Origin: Liolophura sinensis
Lineage: Eukaryota > Mollusca > Polyplacophora > Chitonida > Chitonidae
DNA length: 64,000 bases
NCBI RefSeq assembly: GCF_032854445.1
Contig: NC_088302.1
Location: 8,055,338-8,119,337 of the forward strand
Direction of reading: 5' to 3'
Positions within the stretch are counted from its first letter, which is position 1. Every line of letters starts with the position of its first letter. A program made the translations under genes and the position numbers. The notes beneath the pieces are model-generated. The model worked only from the letters and a program-made list of their open reading frames with translations. It did no database searches and was not told the DNA's origin. Of the stretch, positions 37,301 through 46,400 are shown one piece after another.

Positions 37301-40300
37301 GTCATAAATGATGTTGGATTGGTCAGTTTCAGGGCTTCACAAAAAGTATAATTTGATCAGTCAACACAGAATAATGCCTTCACAATACGCTTGAATAAAC
37401 ATCTTGCAAACATGTGAAATGGTTGAAGAATTACAAAGGCTTCAGTTTTTTTGATACATTCCTGTTTGTACAGAAAATGAAGTTCTAAAACAACAAACAG
37501 TGAATGCAAATAAGGATACAAGCACGCTGTTTCACCTGTACAATTCCCTTACCTTCGTAAACATTTTTCAACCACTGGCAGGCCACTTCTACTGTTTTTG
37601 TGTATAATCTCTAAAATATAACAGCCATGGGCCTACAACCAGAACAAAAGAAAAGATTAGATTTAATAGTAAGGCTAAAAAAATAGTAAGGCTGTAGGAG
37701 GCATGTGAATGCAAAACTTCCGCTCAATACACAAAGAACTGAAATTGTGAAATTGGTAAATTACATTAATTAAAATACAGAGCATCAGCAATGGAATACA
37801 ATCCTAGTGTTATTATTGTGCTATACAAGTGTACAAACATTGAGCTCAATAAATGCCGTACTTTTTGAGATACCACCCCTAACATTTTGTTTAATACTGA
37901 TTTCAATAGACAACACACTAAGTCAGGAATCCAGTAATTTGTGCTATTTAATATGTACAAGAATGGAATATCCCCCTCATGCTATTGTGCTCTACATATG
38001 TACAAAGCCTGAGCTCATGCAGTACTTTTTGAGATATAACCCCTAACATTTTCTTTAACATTGCTTTCAACGTAATTGGACGTCAACGCCATAGCTCAGG
38101 GTATGGCATAAGGTACGCCTGTACTTAGTCTAGGCGAGCTAATAGCACATGTGAGAAAATTAAGAGCAGTAATCAAGAAAAAGGGTAGTATGAATGTACG
38201 TACCTTTTGAGTTTCTATTTGTTCTATAACGGAATCCAGGGCTGGGAAGAGCAGCTGGTACTAAAAGAAACAACACACAAGACGAATAAAAGTATAACAG
38301 TTGAGGCTCATCTTGCATGCTAGTTTGGGTGCCCTTTAGACCTTTTGGCCAGTAGACCGGTAAAGCACCGCCATGTGGAAATCAACTTGAGTGATAAAGT
38401 TCGATTTTTTGTAAAGTAATTATGCATATGTACTAAAGTAAAGTACAGATCAGCTTCTTTCCATAGCTTTGCATCACTGTGCATCAAGTTTAATTAAACG
38501 TAAATGTATGTAAAATACACATGTTGTTGTTGTTGTTGTAGGTTACTTGCCCATCTTTAATACACCGACATCTCATGTCTAAACTGACCTTTTTGTTCGG
38601 TCCCGAGTACGGTCGGTTTACAGAGAGTCTACTGTATATACACAGTACTTTAGTTAAACATATGCAAGTATCTCTTCTTTAAAGCAAAAGAAGCTAAAAT
38701 ATCAAGTAAGGTTCATTGTACAGACCACTCACAACTATAAGTAAAAATACCCTCATTTCTTTTTTCAGATTTAGAGTGTTGAAAGGCATTCAAATATTAG
38801 AAAACTATGGTGGGTTGTATGAGCCATACTGACAATATGTAGGAAGTCTGATATCACATCTCCTTTCTTTTCTGATGATCACCAAAATAAAGGAACTTTT
38901 GTAACCATTATTTTAGTAATCTTTTACTTGTACATATGTTATGCTAACACTCAGTGTCGTGATTAAAGTTGGATAAACTTCCTGTGAAATCAGAGATCCT
39001 AACCTCTTGTCCATAAATCTGTCCTTAGAATTCTGATGTTTGAGCACCTTTAACACTTTTCACAAAAATCCATAAAATAATGACAGTATATTTATGCATA
39101 GTTTTAAGTAGTCTATTTCGTGATGCCTACTTCAATTTTCAGAGGTCTTTTTCTTTAAGTCTTTAGATGCCTAAAGTACTTTTACTGTACCTCACCTCAC
39201 TGAGCTCACACAGTATATGTGGCACCCAAGATGGGGATCCTTCAGTATGTCTTCCTCCACATCACCAAGCTTCTGCATGTACGAGTCAAGGATTGCATCC
39301 ACAGACATGGAGAATGACATCACATACAAGCCATGCTGCTGCTCAGAGTACTTCGCTGCATCTGAAAAAGTCAATATATGATGGGCATATGGAGTTGAAA
39401 ATCAATGCAAAAAACTTGACCTTCCCTTTTTTTGGATGTCTGCAGATGGTTTGATCATATCACAAATGGTATTAAACTTGTACATAACCTAGTATTGGAC
39501 AGCGCGATTTATGCTTCTATTGCATTACTGAATCTGCTTGTACATATCGACTGGAGAGGAAACTCCACAGCAACTTGGATTCATGGATGACAGGGTTGAT
39601 GGCAAGATGGATAATATATTTAGAAGAGAAATCTGCAGAGGATTTGCGAAGATTACCTACAGTGTTTAACAAAATGGGTTAAACTTTCCAAGCTGAAGAT
39701 TGAGACAGTTTATATAACATTTTAGGATCTACACATTTGTGTTGTTTTCGTTATTGTAACAAAACACACACACATTATGGAGATAATCTACATGGTAACT
39801 CATACAAATACGAGATCAACCCCAAAAAGTCTGAATCATTATCAGTTATATTTACACTGGTAACACATTGAAAATCATTGCATTTTATCATTAACAACTA
39901 AAGTACACACCATTTTCTTGACTTTTCTGTATACGAATGTTACCGAAGAAATTTTTGGCAGACACAAGTGTTTGGATGGATCATTTTCTGTAGTAGGCCA
40001 GACAACTTTCTGAGAACAGATGTTTTCCAAAAACATAGAAAATGACAGGTTCAGATTATGAAGGTGTTTCACCCTCGAACAATGTCATGATATGGCTGAA
40101 CTACATTGCAACGTGCAATTAAACCCCATTCACCTTCTCCACAAAGTGATGAAAATATCCTTTCATGCTTCTTGACAAATTCTCTGAACTTTTTGCAGTA
40201 GGTCCCTAGACCACACGCCCTGTTGAGCAACTCCTCTTCTGAGGGGCACAGGAATGGCAGTCCCTTCACGACCTGCAACAATTTATGCAGTACATGTAGT

Positions 40301-41753
40301 CATTTCACTGATATTTTCACATTGTACTCAAGTTATCATCTGGGCATGTTGAATTTCTGACACTGAAATAAATATCTCAAGACCAATGAAAACATTGCCT
40401 CGAGTGAGATTGAAACTCACAATTTATCGTGTCTGGTCCCACCACTCTACCAACTGAAGGCATTACTCGGTGTGGACTGACAAAATTATATTTTTCGTGA
40501 AGCTCTGAAACTGGGTAATCCAGCCAATGTAGTTTTGTCTCCAAAATCAAAATGAAAATGCGCATAAATTGCACTGAAAGTTGCTCTTTCATATGCAAAA
40601 AGATTGAGAAATTAGGGTACATGCAGTGAATGAATGAATGAATAATTATGGCTTAATGCCACATTGCCTATATATTAGCCATACCGTAACGATTCATGCA
40701 GTGAATAACTTACTATTCACAAAGACCTTACTACTACAAGGTACAGTTTTTTTAAATTGTAGCCCAGTCAATGTTTCCAAAGCCACTGTTATTATCATCA
40801 GGGTTTATATCAAGATTCACTACATTTCCCACATCAAAATAACTATCTTAAGACCAGTGCAACTACTGGCTGCGGTGATGCTAGGACTAAGGACCTAGGG
40901 TGTCTAGTAACACCACTCTACCAACTTTTCACTCATCTCGCGGAGTGACAATTCAATATATTGCGGATATTCAATATGAACTTAATTTATTGACTTATTT
41001 TATGGTTGTTTATTGCCACAAGAAAATTTTTTTGACTTTCATTTATTTATTTTGATTGTTTTTTTGTGCGATACTCAAAAATATTTAACTTATACGACGA
41101 TGACAAGCATTGTGGTGGAAGGCAACCGAGTAGACGACTGAGGAAACCCAAGATAATCTGCAGCTTGCTTGCACACCTTTCCACATACAGCTGAAGACTA
41201 AACCAGCATGAGCTGGACTTGAACTCACAGCAACGGAATTGGTGAGAGGCTCTTGTGTCATTGTGCTGCGCTAACATGCTAACTGCTGGTTCAAATATTC
41301 TGACTAGGACTTGCAACAGATATTTTGGTAAACCTGACAGTATCAGTTCTAGTCATGAGTCGCTCCATTTAACGGCATTAAGAGATTCAGTGTGTATGAA
41401 TCGTGACATTAATTATTCATTTATTTGATTGGTGTTTGATGCCGTACTCAGTAAGATTTCACTCAGGCCTATACGATAGTGGCCAGCATTATCATGGTGA
41501 GAAGAAATCAGGCAGAACTCACGACCTCCACATACCGCTGGAGCGGGAGGGGGGCCTTTTGTAGTAGTTCTATCCTTAGCCTAATGAATTAGATGTTGTA
41601 AGGCTGTGTTTGCAAGCGATGACATAAATAGCTCAAGTAATTTTTGCTGACACATATCAAAATTACTATAACTTTAACCTTAATCCCTTCCCCGGTGTCC
41701 TTAAAGACCCCACCATAGTATCCGGATAGGGCAAATAAAAGTTCATGCAGCAT
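25346..41753 (-). CDS. TUBGCP4: TUBGCP4, gamma-tubulin complex component 4
   Basis: Sixteen coding exons, in transcript order: 41753-41679, 40272-40134, 39361-39196, 38260-38204, 37632-37553, 37119-36933, 35940-35772, 33614-33490, 31722-31566, 31290-31174, 30715-30592, 28504-28327, 26801-26667, 26118-26002, 25573-25434, 25361-25346. All are GT-AG with consistent phase, giving about 660 residues (human 667). Landmarks: MLHELLFALSG (start), YQLLFPALDSVIEQI, VMYKQLSTWTLHGEL, LPSYIPVRVANKILFVGES, VIKDFFLMGRGELY, HMAFLVDNLQYYLQ, AQLLLRLDYNRYF. It carries the N- and C-terminal GRIP domains of the family; the C-terminal one binds gamma-tubulin in the gamma-tubulin ring complex that nucleates microtubules. 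Oddities: exon 3 needs one extra base near 39225-39227 (CCC on plus) to join KDPHL to PHILCELSE in frame. The 16-nt last exon is a guess (ends RHAFS; human ends SFGM). Confidence 0.93.
25795..25905 (-). mobile_element. Degenerate SINE fragment, family A
   Basis: In TUBGCP4 intron 14. Keeps ACTTGAGAATAT, TGGGAGGAAACC and GAGGAAACCCACAACCATCC, the reversed family A body. Confidence 0.5.
26295..26642 (-). mobile_element. SINE, family B, near full length, with target duplication
   Basis: In TUBGCP4 intron 13. On the minus strand: a Pol III box A-like GGCTGAGCTCTTAGAGC, a box B-like GGTTCATTCC, a body shared with 60350-60700 (ACACCTAAGACCTTAAAAGA; AACGACTGGTTGACC), and the tail ending in CTTAAGTACC-type sequence, AAACCCCAAGCACTTAC read back. 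Flanked by the 13-bp direct repeat GGTTTGACAAGAA (26282-26294 and about 26643-26656). Confidence 0.8.
26802..27190. repeat. About 64-bp tandem array touching the TUBGCP4 exon 13 acceptor
   Basis: Six copies of a unit with ACAGACTGACTGACTGATGG, GAGATTTGAAATTCCTTTC and AACTTTCAGTCACATGATG. The first unit overlaps the polypyrimidine side of the exon 13 acceptor (exon starts at 26801), so the array supplies the whole 3' end of intron 12. Confidence 0.9.
27258..27975. mobile_element. Long inverted-repeat (foldback or MITE-like) element
   Basis: Two arms of roughly 220-280 bp, about 27258-27490 and 27705-27975, are reverse complements with moderate divergence and a spacer of about 215 bp. Matching blocks include GGGCTGTGATTACG, CATGTTCCATAAGC with CTTGTTCCATAAGC, GTACTTCCCTCGCTGGC with GTACTTCCCTTGCTGGC, and AACTATAGTGGAAACTGGAT. 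Each end itself holds a small palindrome. No coding capacity. In TUBGCP4 intron 12. Confidence 0.8.
28247..28311. repeat. (TATG)n microsatellite
   Basis: About 15 copies of a 4-bp unit starting 16 bases inside intron 12 from the TUBGCP4 exon 12 donor (exon ends at 28327). Confidence 0.95.
29179..29356 (+). CDS. Candidate nested coding exon of unknown function
   Basis: In TUBGCP4 intron 11 but on the opposite strand. An ATG in good context (AGCATCATGG) opens 59 codons (start MDTPVNPFPPPHLCPEKL, later HYSLSFTLLETDSP and IFHLDLVAAF), ending at a strong donor (TTCA then GTAAGAG) in phase 1. The stretch is GC-richer and less repetitive than the surrounding intron and its composition looks protein-coding. 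A possible next exon starts near 29468 after TTTTATGCAAG. I do not recognise the protein; it could be a small nested gene, a retrocopy fragment, or chance. Confidence 0.4.
29364..29389. repeat. (AT)n microsatellite
   Basis: About 12 dinucleotide copies, right after the donor of the candidate nested exon. Confidence 0.9.
30108..30591. repeat. Tandem array derived from the TUBGCP4 exon 11 donor region
   Basis: Degenerate units of about 100 bp, some internally deleted, abutting exon 11 (30715-30592). On the minus strand units keep exon-like AAGTACCGGGTTGGGAAACC, a CACTTCACATACTG-type block, ACTGTACTGGACAG and then the intron start GTAACACAGAACACC plus TGTAATAAACATGTCACACT. They are copies of the last 60 or so bases of the exon plus its donor and the first bases of intron 11. 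Confidence 0.85.
30736..30842. repeat. Two-copy direct repeat of about 53 bp
   Basis: AAGAGTTAACAAAAGTGGTT and GATCTTCAGCTGTTTCTC occur twice in succession in TUBGCP4 intron 10, nearly identical, so a recent duplication. Confidence 0.85.
30890..31000 (-). mobile_element. SINE body fragment (related to 13673-14035)
   Basis: Shares GCCAAGCAAGGCA/ACCAAGCGAGGCA, AAGTCTTTGGTATGACCCG and GGGTTTGATCCCGAGG with the element at 13673-14035. Confidence 0.6.
33601..34345. repeat. 43-bp tandem array containing the TUBGCP4 exon 8 acceptor
   Basis: About 17 copies of a 43-bp unit (GAGGAATGGGACCTGAGG, then AAATGAAACATGGTACACAA, GTTAT). The array runs into exon 8 (33614-33490): on the minus strand each proximal unit reads TTTCATTTCCTCAG, then GTCCCATTCCTCAT or GCCCCATTCCTCAT, which is the real acceptor plus the first 14 exon bases. 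Distal units have drifted. Confidence 0.92.
35452..35662. mobile_element. MITE, family D
   Basis: In TUBGCP4 intron 7. Left end TTTCAACCTTTTCATATG; right end AGAGAAAAGGCTGAGAAATT is its rough inverse. Interior GGAATTGGCCAATCCAACCA is shared by all family D copies. Confidence 0.7.
36340..36560. mobile_element. MITE, family D
   Basis: In TUBGCP4 intron 6. Ends TTCTTCACCCTTCTCAAATG and CATATGCGAAAAGGTTGAGG; interior AATTGGCCAATCCAACCAAT as in the neighbouring copy. Confidence 0.7.
36790..36862 (-). mobile_element. SINE fragment, family A body
   Basis: GGGGAAACCCATGGTCATCT followed by ACAGGTTGCTGGAGACCTTC matches the reversed family A interior. No tail or head. Confidence 0.5.
37205..37283 (-). 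mobile_element. SINE fragment, family A
   Basis: In TUBGCP4 intron 5. Reversed tail: GACTGGTGTTCTACACCGTA, CTCAGGAATATTTCATTTAT, CCAGCATTATGGTGGCAGG. Confidence 0.6.
37290..37438. mobile_element. MITE fragment, family D
   Basis: Keeps TTCAGGGCTTCACAAAAAGT, TTTGATCAGTCAACACAGAA and the end CATGTGAAATGGTTGAAGAA. One end is missing. Confidence 0.6.
40436..40622. mobile_element. MITE fragment, family D
   Basis: In TUBGCP4 intron 1. Contains GGTGTGGACTGACAAAATTA, GAAGCTCTGAAACTGGGTAA and the end CATATGCAAAAAGATTGAGA. Confidence 0.6.
41036..41300 (-). mobile_element. SINE, family A, near full length
   Basis: Minus strand runs from a tRNA-like head (AACCAGCAGTTAGCATGTTA, GCGCAGCACAATGACA), a box B-like GAGTTCAAGTCC, the body with CTTTCCTCAG-type blocks, to the tail with AAATATTTTTGAGTATCGCA and an AATAAATAAATG end. 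Confidence 0.75.
41408..41545 (-). mobile_element. SINE fragment, family A
   Basis: Reversed tail TTCATTTATTTGATTGGTGT, TGATGCCGTACTCAGTAAGA, then CCAGCATTATCATGGTGAGA. Head missing. Confidence 0.65.
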
Positions 41754-41808
41754 TTTGGAATCGGTCGAAAGTTCCAGCCAGGCGACCGCTCGCCATTGAG
41801 GGATTTTG

Positions 41809-41819
41809 AAGATGGCGGC
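41809..41819 (-). promoter_or_regulatory. YY1-like site upstream of TUBGCP4
   Basis: AAGATGGCGGC on plus (GCCGCCATCTT in the sense of the gene), 56 bases upstream of the TUBGCP4 start codon. This is the classic YY1 core common at housekeeping promoters; function is inferred. Confidence 0.45.
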
Positions 41820-42705
41820 AAATATGAAGATACATGTCCAACTTCATCCTGAGAGATTTGTGTTGTCAAGAACGGACTGGTGTGTTATTAATCGCCATTT
41901 TGTATGACCAAATAGGTTGATTACTATCAAGAGTTGCTTCCCCGGCACAGGAATGTCTTCTTCCTCTACACGATACCTCAGCTGTCATGAGCACGAAAAA
42001 TCAGTAGCCTCCCCTTGACCAAGAAGACCGAAGAGCGACTTTTGTGTTCATATGCGTCCGCGGAATAAAAAAACAACAGACTGCTCTATTAACCAGTTTT
42101 CGTTTACGACTAATTTTGTGATTAAGTATGAAAAAACATTGCAGTTCATAATTATTTTTTGATTCAGCAGAATCATTTCTGAAACAATTTCTCACTATTT
42201 TGCTTTGATTGTAAAGCGCATGAATACCATGATTCGCCCTTTTCCGACTGCAGCCATACTGAAATAACACGTGTGTCGATCAGTCTGGGTCTTAAAAATG
42301 GTAAATTTGCGTCTTCCATTCGTGCTGGACAAGGAAATTTGTGGAGACCTAAATAATTTTTCATCTTTACTTACAGAAAATTCATTTGTAATAAAATTTA
42401 ATGTTGTAAACAAGTGAGTTCGTGTAAACGTAAAATATGTACCTTGAATCGGACAGATTCATCTGTATTGAAGAGTGTCCATATTTCATCACACAAGGTT
42501 AATATAGATACAGAAAAGCGTTTTTCTGGTATTTAAGAAGGCATCGATTAATTGGAAATATTGGAACATTGATTTTTACGTTAGGGGAATAAATATTAAA
42601 ATGCCAGGCAAAATTTAACGTAGTGTAAATATGATTTCAAGTTAGTCCGTCTAGTCCGAGATTGCGCTGACGTTAGGTTTGGCAAAATTTTGTTCAGCAA
42701 AGGAT

Positions 42706-43012
42706 GGCCCCAAACCAGCGTCAGAGCGCGCCCCATTTAAAAACCTGATGCAGTTACATGTCTTTGTCGAATGTGTTGAGGCTGCTCGTAGAGCCCTTCG
42801 CTTTGAGCATCACCGACGAATCTCGAACCCATGCGGCCTGGGAAATAAAAGATCAAAGTTGTGCTTAGGATAAATTGACAGAGGAAAGGATAGAGAACAT
42901 AAGTATCTGCAAACTTTAGGCCGTAGAGGCGCATTTGATAGATATGTTTTGTTTCAAACGGAAATTGCATCACATTTTTAAATGGAGCGCGCCCTGGCGT
43001 TGGTTTGGGGCA
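42706..43012. mobile_element. Inverted-repeat element between TUBGCP4 and RPL4
   Basis: Arms 42706-42754 and about 42963-43012: GCCCCAAACCAGCGTCAGAG with CGCGCCCCATTTAAAAA on the left, and inward from the right GCCCCAAACCAACGCCAGGG with CGCGCTCCATTTAAAAA, then GATGCAGTT against GATGCAATT. About 307 bp, no coding capacity. Target duplication not clear. Confidence 0.75.
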
Positions 43013-43440
43013 AAAGTTTGCCTATCCTAAAGTCAGAGCAATCTTTGACTTGGTCCATCTAGATAAACTACGCATGGTATTTAAATGTTTTGACATTCAT
43101 GCTAACACCCAGTCCATCCCCCCGCTCCCCCCCCCCCTAAAAAAAAAAAACAGGGCACAGATTTCAAACTCTCATCTCCATGTCGAGGTGCTGTCAATGC
43201 AGACCTCACTCAGATCGGTTCCATCAAGTTGGGGTTCTGCAGAGATATTTTTGAGAGGTTGCGATGGACTGGGTGTCAGTGAATGTCAGAATTTTAAAAT
43301 AGCACACTGAATCATTCTTGAAGGAAGTAAGAGGATTTTTAAGGATAATATATGTTGTAATGAAGCTACAGGTGTCAATATTTATGTGAAAATATAGCCC
43401 TAAATGCAAGCATTGACTTACCATGGTCTCCTCTGTTCTT

Positions 43441-43463
43441 CGTGTGCTTTCCTCAACATTTTG
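43441..43463 (+). promoter_or_regulatory. RPL4 5' TOP-type transcription start region
   Basis: CTTTCCTCAACATTTTG lies immediately before the inferred RPL4 ATG. A C followed by a pyrimidine run is the 5' terminal oligopyrimidine signature of ribosomal protein mRNAs, which lets mTOR/LARP1 signalling control their translation. The exact start base is inferred. Confidence 0.5.
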
Positions 43464-46400
43464 ATGTTGTCCGCTGTAAGGTGTAGTTGTTCGTAATCTC
43501 TCTTTTTTTTTTTTGTGTCCAATGTGTGTTAGTTTATTCTTCACCTTGCAAAAGTTTGGGTCAGTTTGTTACTTGGCTTGGGTCGGCTGTTTGTTTCCCC
43601 AGGGCACTGTGGTTATCTTCACGCGTAACACTGACCACTAATGTAAAAAAAAGTGAAAATCTGGGGAGTAATAAATAATAGAAAAAATCTATCAAATAAC
43701 TGCATCATTTTTGGCCTGTCATAATCTGATGGGGCTTACATGATCTGGGTACAGGCTGAAGACCGGTTTCATTGTCATCTAGAATAATGATTTCAAACAT
43801 TAATGCCATTGTGTCAATATTTGCAGGCTGCAAGACCACTAATAAGCGTGTTTAGTGAGAAGGGGGAGGCCTCGGGCACTAATGTGACACTCCCGGCCGT
43901 GTTCCGAGCCCCCATCAGACCCGACATTGTCAACTTTGTTCACTTCCAGATGAAGATGAACGGCCGTCAGCCCTATGCAGTCTCAGAGAAAGCTGGTAAA
44001 TCTCTATGCTGATTGGCATTGGAATTTTCAACGCTGAAAAGTAGTTTCGTCAATCTTTTATTTGGAAATGTTTTAATGGTAAATTCTCAAATTTTGGGTT
44101 TACTATAATAATAAAGATTGCCATTCGAAGTGATTGCTGCTCTGTTGGTAGAAGATAACAAAAAGTGTCTTAAGGCTTTATTGTGCTCCAGAACTGGGAT
44201 CCTTACTGGTATCTTACGCATCACCTTGTAATCTTAAGTGCTAAAACCTGTTTAGGCTGCCAGATTAAGGTGTTACCTTGTTTATGTCCTTGATTTCGGT
44301 ATTAATATCAGGAAATCTACATATGCAGGCGTATTGTCATCGACAAGGGTTGTGCACACCATAGAAAATTAACCATTTAATGAGTGTTCACTAGCATTGA
44401 TTCTGAAGCTCATGAGTACAAGTAGCATAACCATTCCACTCCCAGGGTAGAATGTAGCTGTGGCCATAGAATGTACCAATAGGTATCCGTGATCGAGTGG
44501 TACTCCCTCCGTAATGTCCAATGGTTATCTAGGGAAGAGAAATGCAATAGCCAATGGAGGAACGGGGCACTGCCCTCTGCAGAGATGCTATTCAGCGCTA
44601 GAGCGTCACCAGGGATGCAAAGGAAGGCACAGTGTATAATAGCCCCGGGATACATCGATATCCCAGAATGCGATAACCGTTCTCTCGATTCAGGGCGCTC
44701 TGACTCATTCTATGGCCTTTCTATGCATTTGATCGGCCTCAGAAGTATGACGATACGTGTGGAATCCAAGGCTACGCGCAGAGTTCCCAAATAGTCTGGT
44801 CTCAAACACAGACCACATGAGCCAGATGCGGTCCGCATCTCTCTGGAGGCCTGCCTATTGATGAGGGTGCCTCAATCGGAAATCAACCCGCCTCTGACGT
44901 ATTAAATTGCTGTTTTCAGGTCACCAGACGTCCGCAGAGTCCTGGGGAACTGGACGTGCCGTAGCACGTATCCCCCGTGTAAGGGGAGGTGGTACCCACC
45001 GCTCTGGTCAGGGTGCCTTCGGGAACATGTGCCGTGGGGGTCGCATGTTTGCTCCCACAAAGACCTGGAGAAGATGGCACAGGCGCATCAACATCAACCA
45101 GAGACGCTATGCCATGTGCTCTGCAATCGCCGCCACAGGCATCCCTGCCCTGGTCATGTCAAAGGGTGAGTTCAGTGTTTGACAGTCTGGAGGTATGTCC
45201 CTCTAAAGTGAAACTGAACCTGGCAGGGAGTCTCAATTGCTGTTGTTAATATGAAGTGTCTAAGTTTGGTAGGTTCAAGACATCTCGGTAAAAAGATCTC
45301 TTAATCAGATGTATAAATAAAATCCTCCTGTATGACAACATGATGAAATGCTTCTTTGGTCCGTGTTTATGACAAAGTGGATGACTTTTAGAAGCCTCTG
45401 ACCTTTTGAATGAACTCTTTATTGTTGTAAATTTGCGGTTGCCAATGTTAACTAGTTATTGCCTTTATGCAGGTCACCGTATTGAGGAAATCCCAGAGTT
45501 GCCACTGGTTATCGGAGACAAGATTGAAGAATATAAGAAAACCAAGGAGGCTGTCAGCATGCTGAAGAAGTTCAAAGCTTGGGCAGATATACAAAAAGTA
45601 GGTGCTCTGGGAATATACTATGCTTAGCCTAAACTAACAGTTATGTAAAAATGCAATTTCAGAAGCACATAAGGGCCTTAAATACTTTTGATGCCAATAC
45701 TTAAGTTCACGAGAAAGAATATTCAGCATTAAAAAAAACATCTGAAGGGGCCCTATAAAGTGGATGAATCAATCAGAATCAAGCAAACGGTGGCCCTATA
45801 AAGTGGATGAATCAATCAGAATCAAGCAAACGGTGACCCTATAAAGTGGATGAATCAATCAGAATCAAGCAAACGGTGGCCCTATAAAGTGGATGAATCA
45901 ATCAGAATCAAGCAAACGGGTGGCCCTATAAAGTGGATGAATCAATCAGAATCAAGCAAACGGTGTCACTTGGAAAATCTCAAAATGTATAAAAATATTG
46001 ACCCTTTTTTGCTATGTAGTCTAAATTATATGATTTGCATCATTATATGGACTGTACCTCTTACAGCCCATGTAGAAAGGACAGCAGAAGTAAATGTATC
46101 GTGAAAAAGAGAAGAGCTTGTTGTAAGAGTGAGTGAATGTGTTCTGTTGGAACAGAAAGATCATTCTGCCTGAAAATTCTTTTGTTCCTAAAATCTTTGT
46201 GGCTTCAGATTTGTTTCAATCCAGACTCCTTTGTCTGTGTAGGTTTACAAGTCAAAGCGTTTCCGAGCAGGGAAGGGTAAAATGAGGAACCGCCGCAGAA
46301 TACAGAGACGTGGTCCCCTGATCATATACAACCAGGACAATGGGATAACAAGAGCCTTCAGAAATATACCCGGTGAGTTTTAGCATTTCTGGAGTGCTGA

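Noticed and set aside
43415-43435. Minus-strand ATG followed at once by GTAAGT next to the RPL4 start
   Set aside because: It looks like a perfect ATG/donor pair but there is no continuing minus-strand exon and it lies in the RPL4 leader region, so I treat it as chance.
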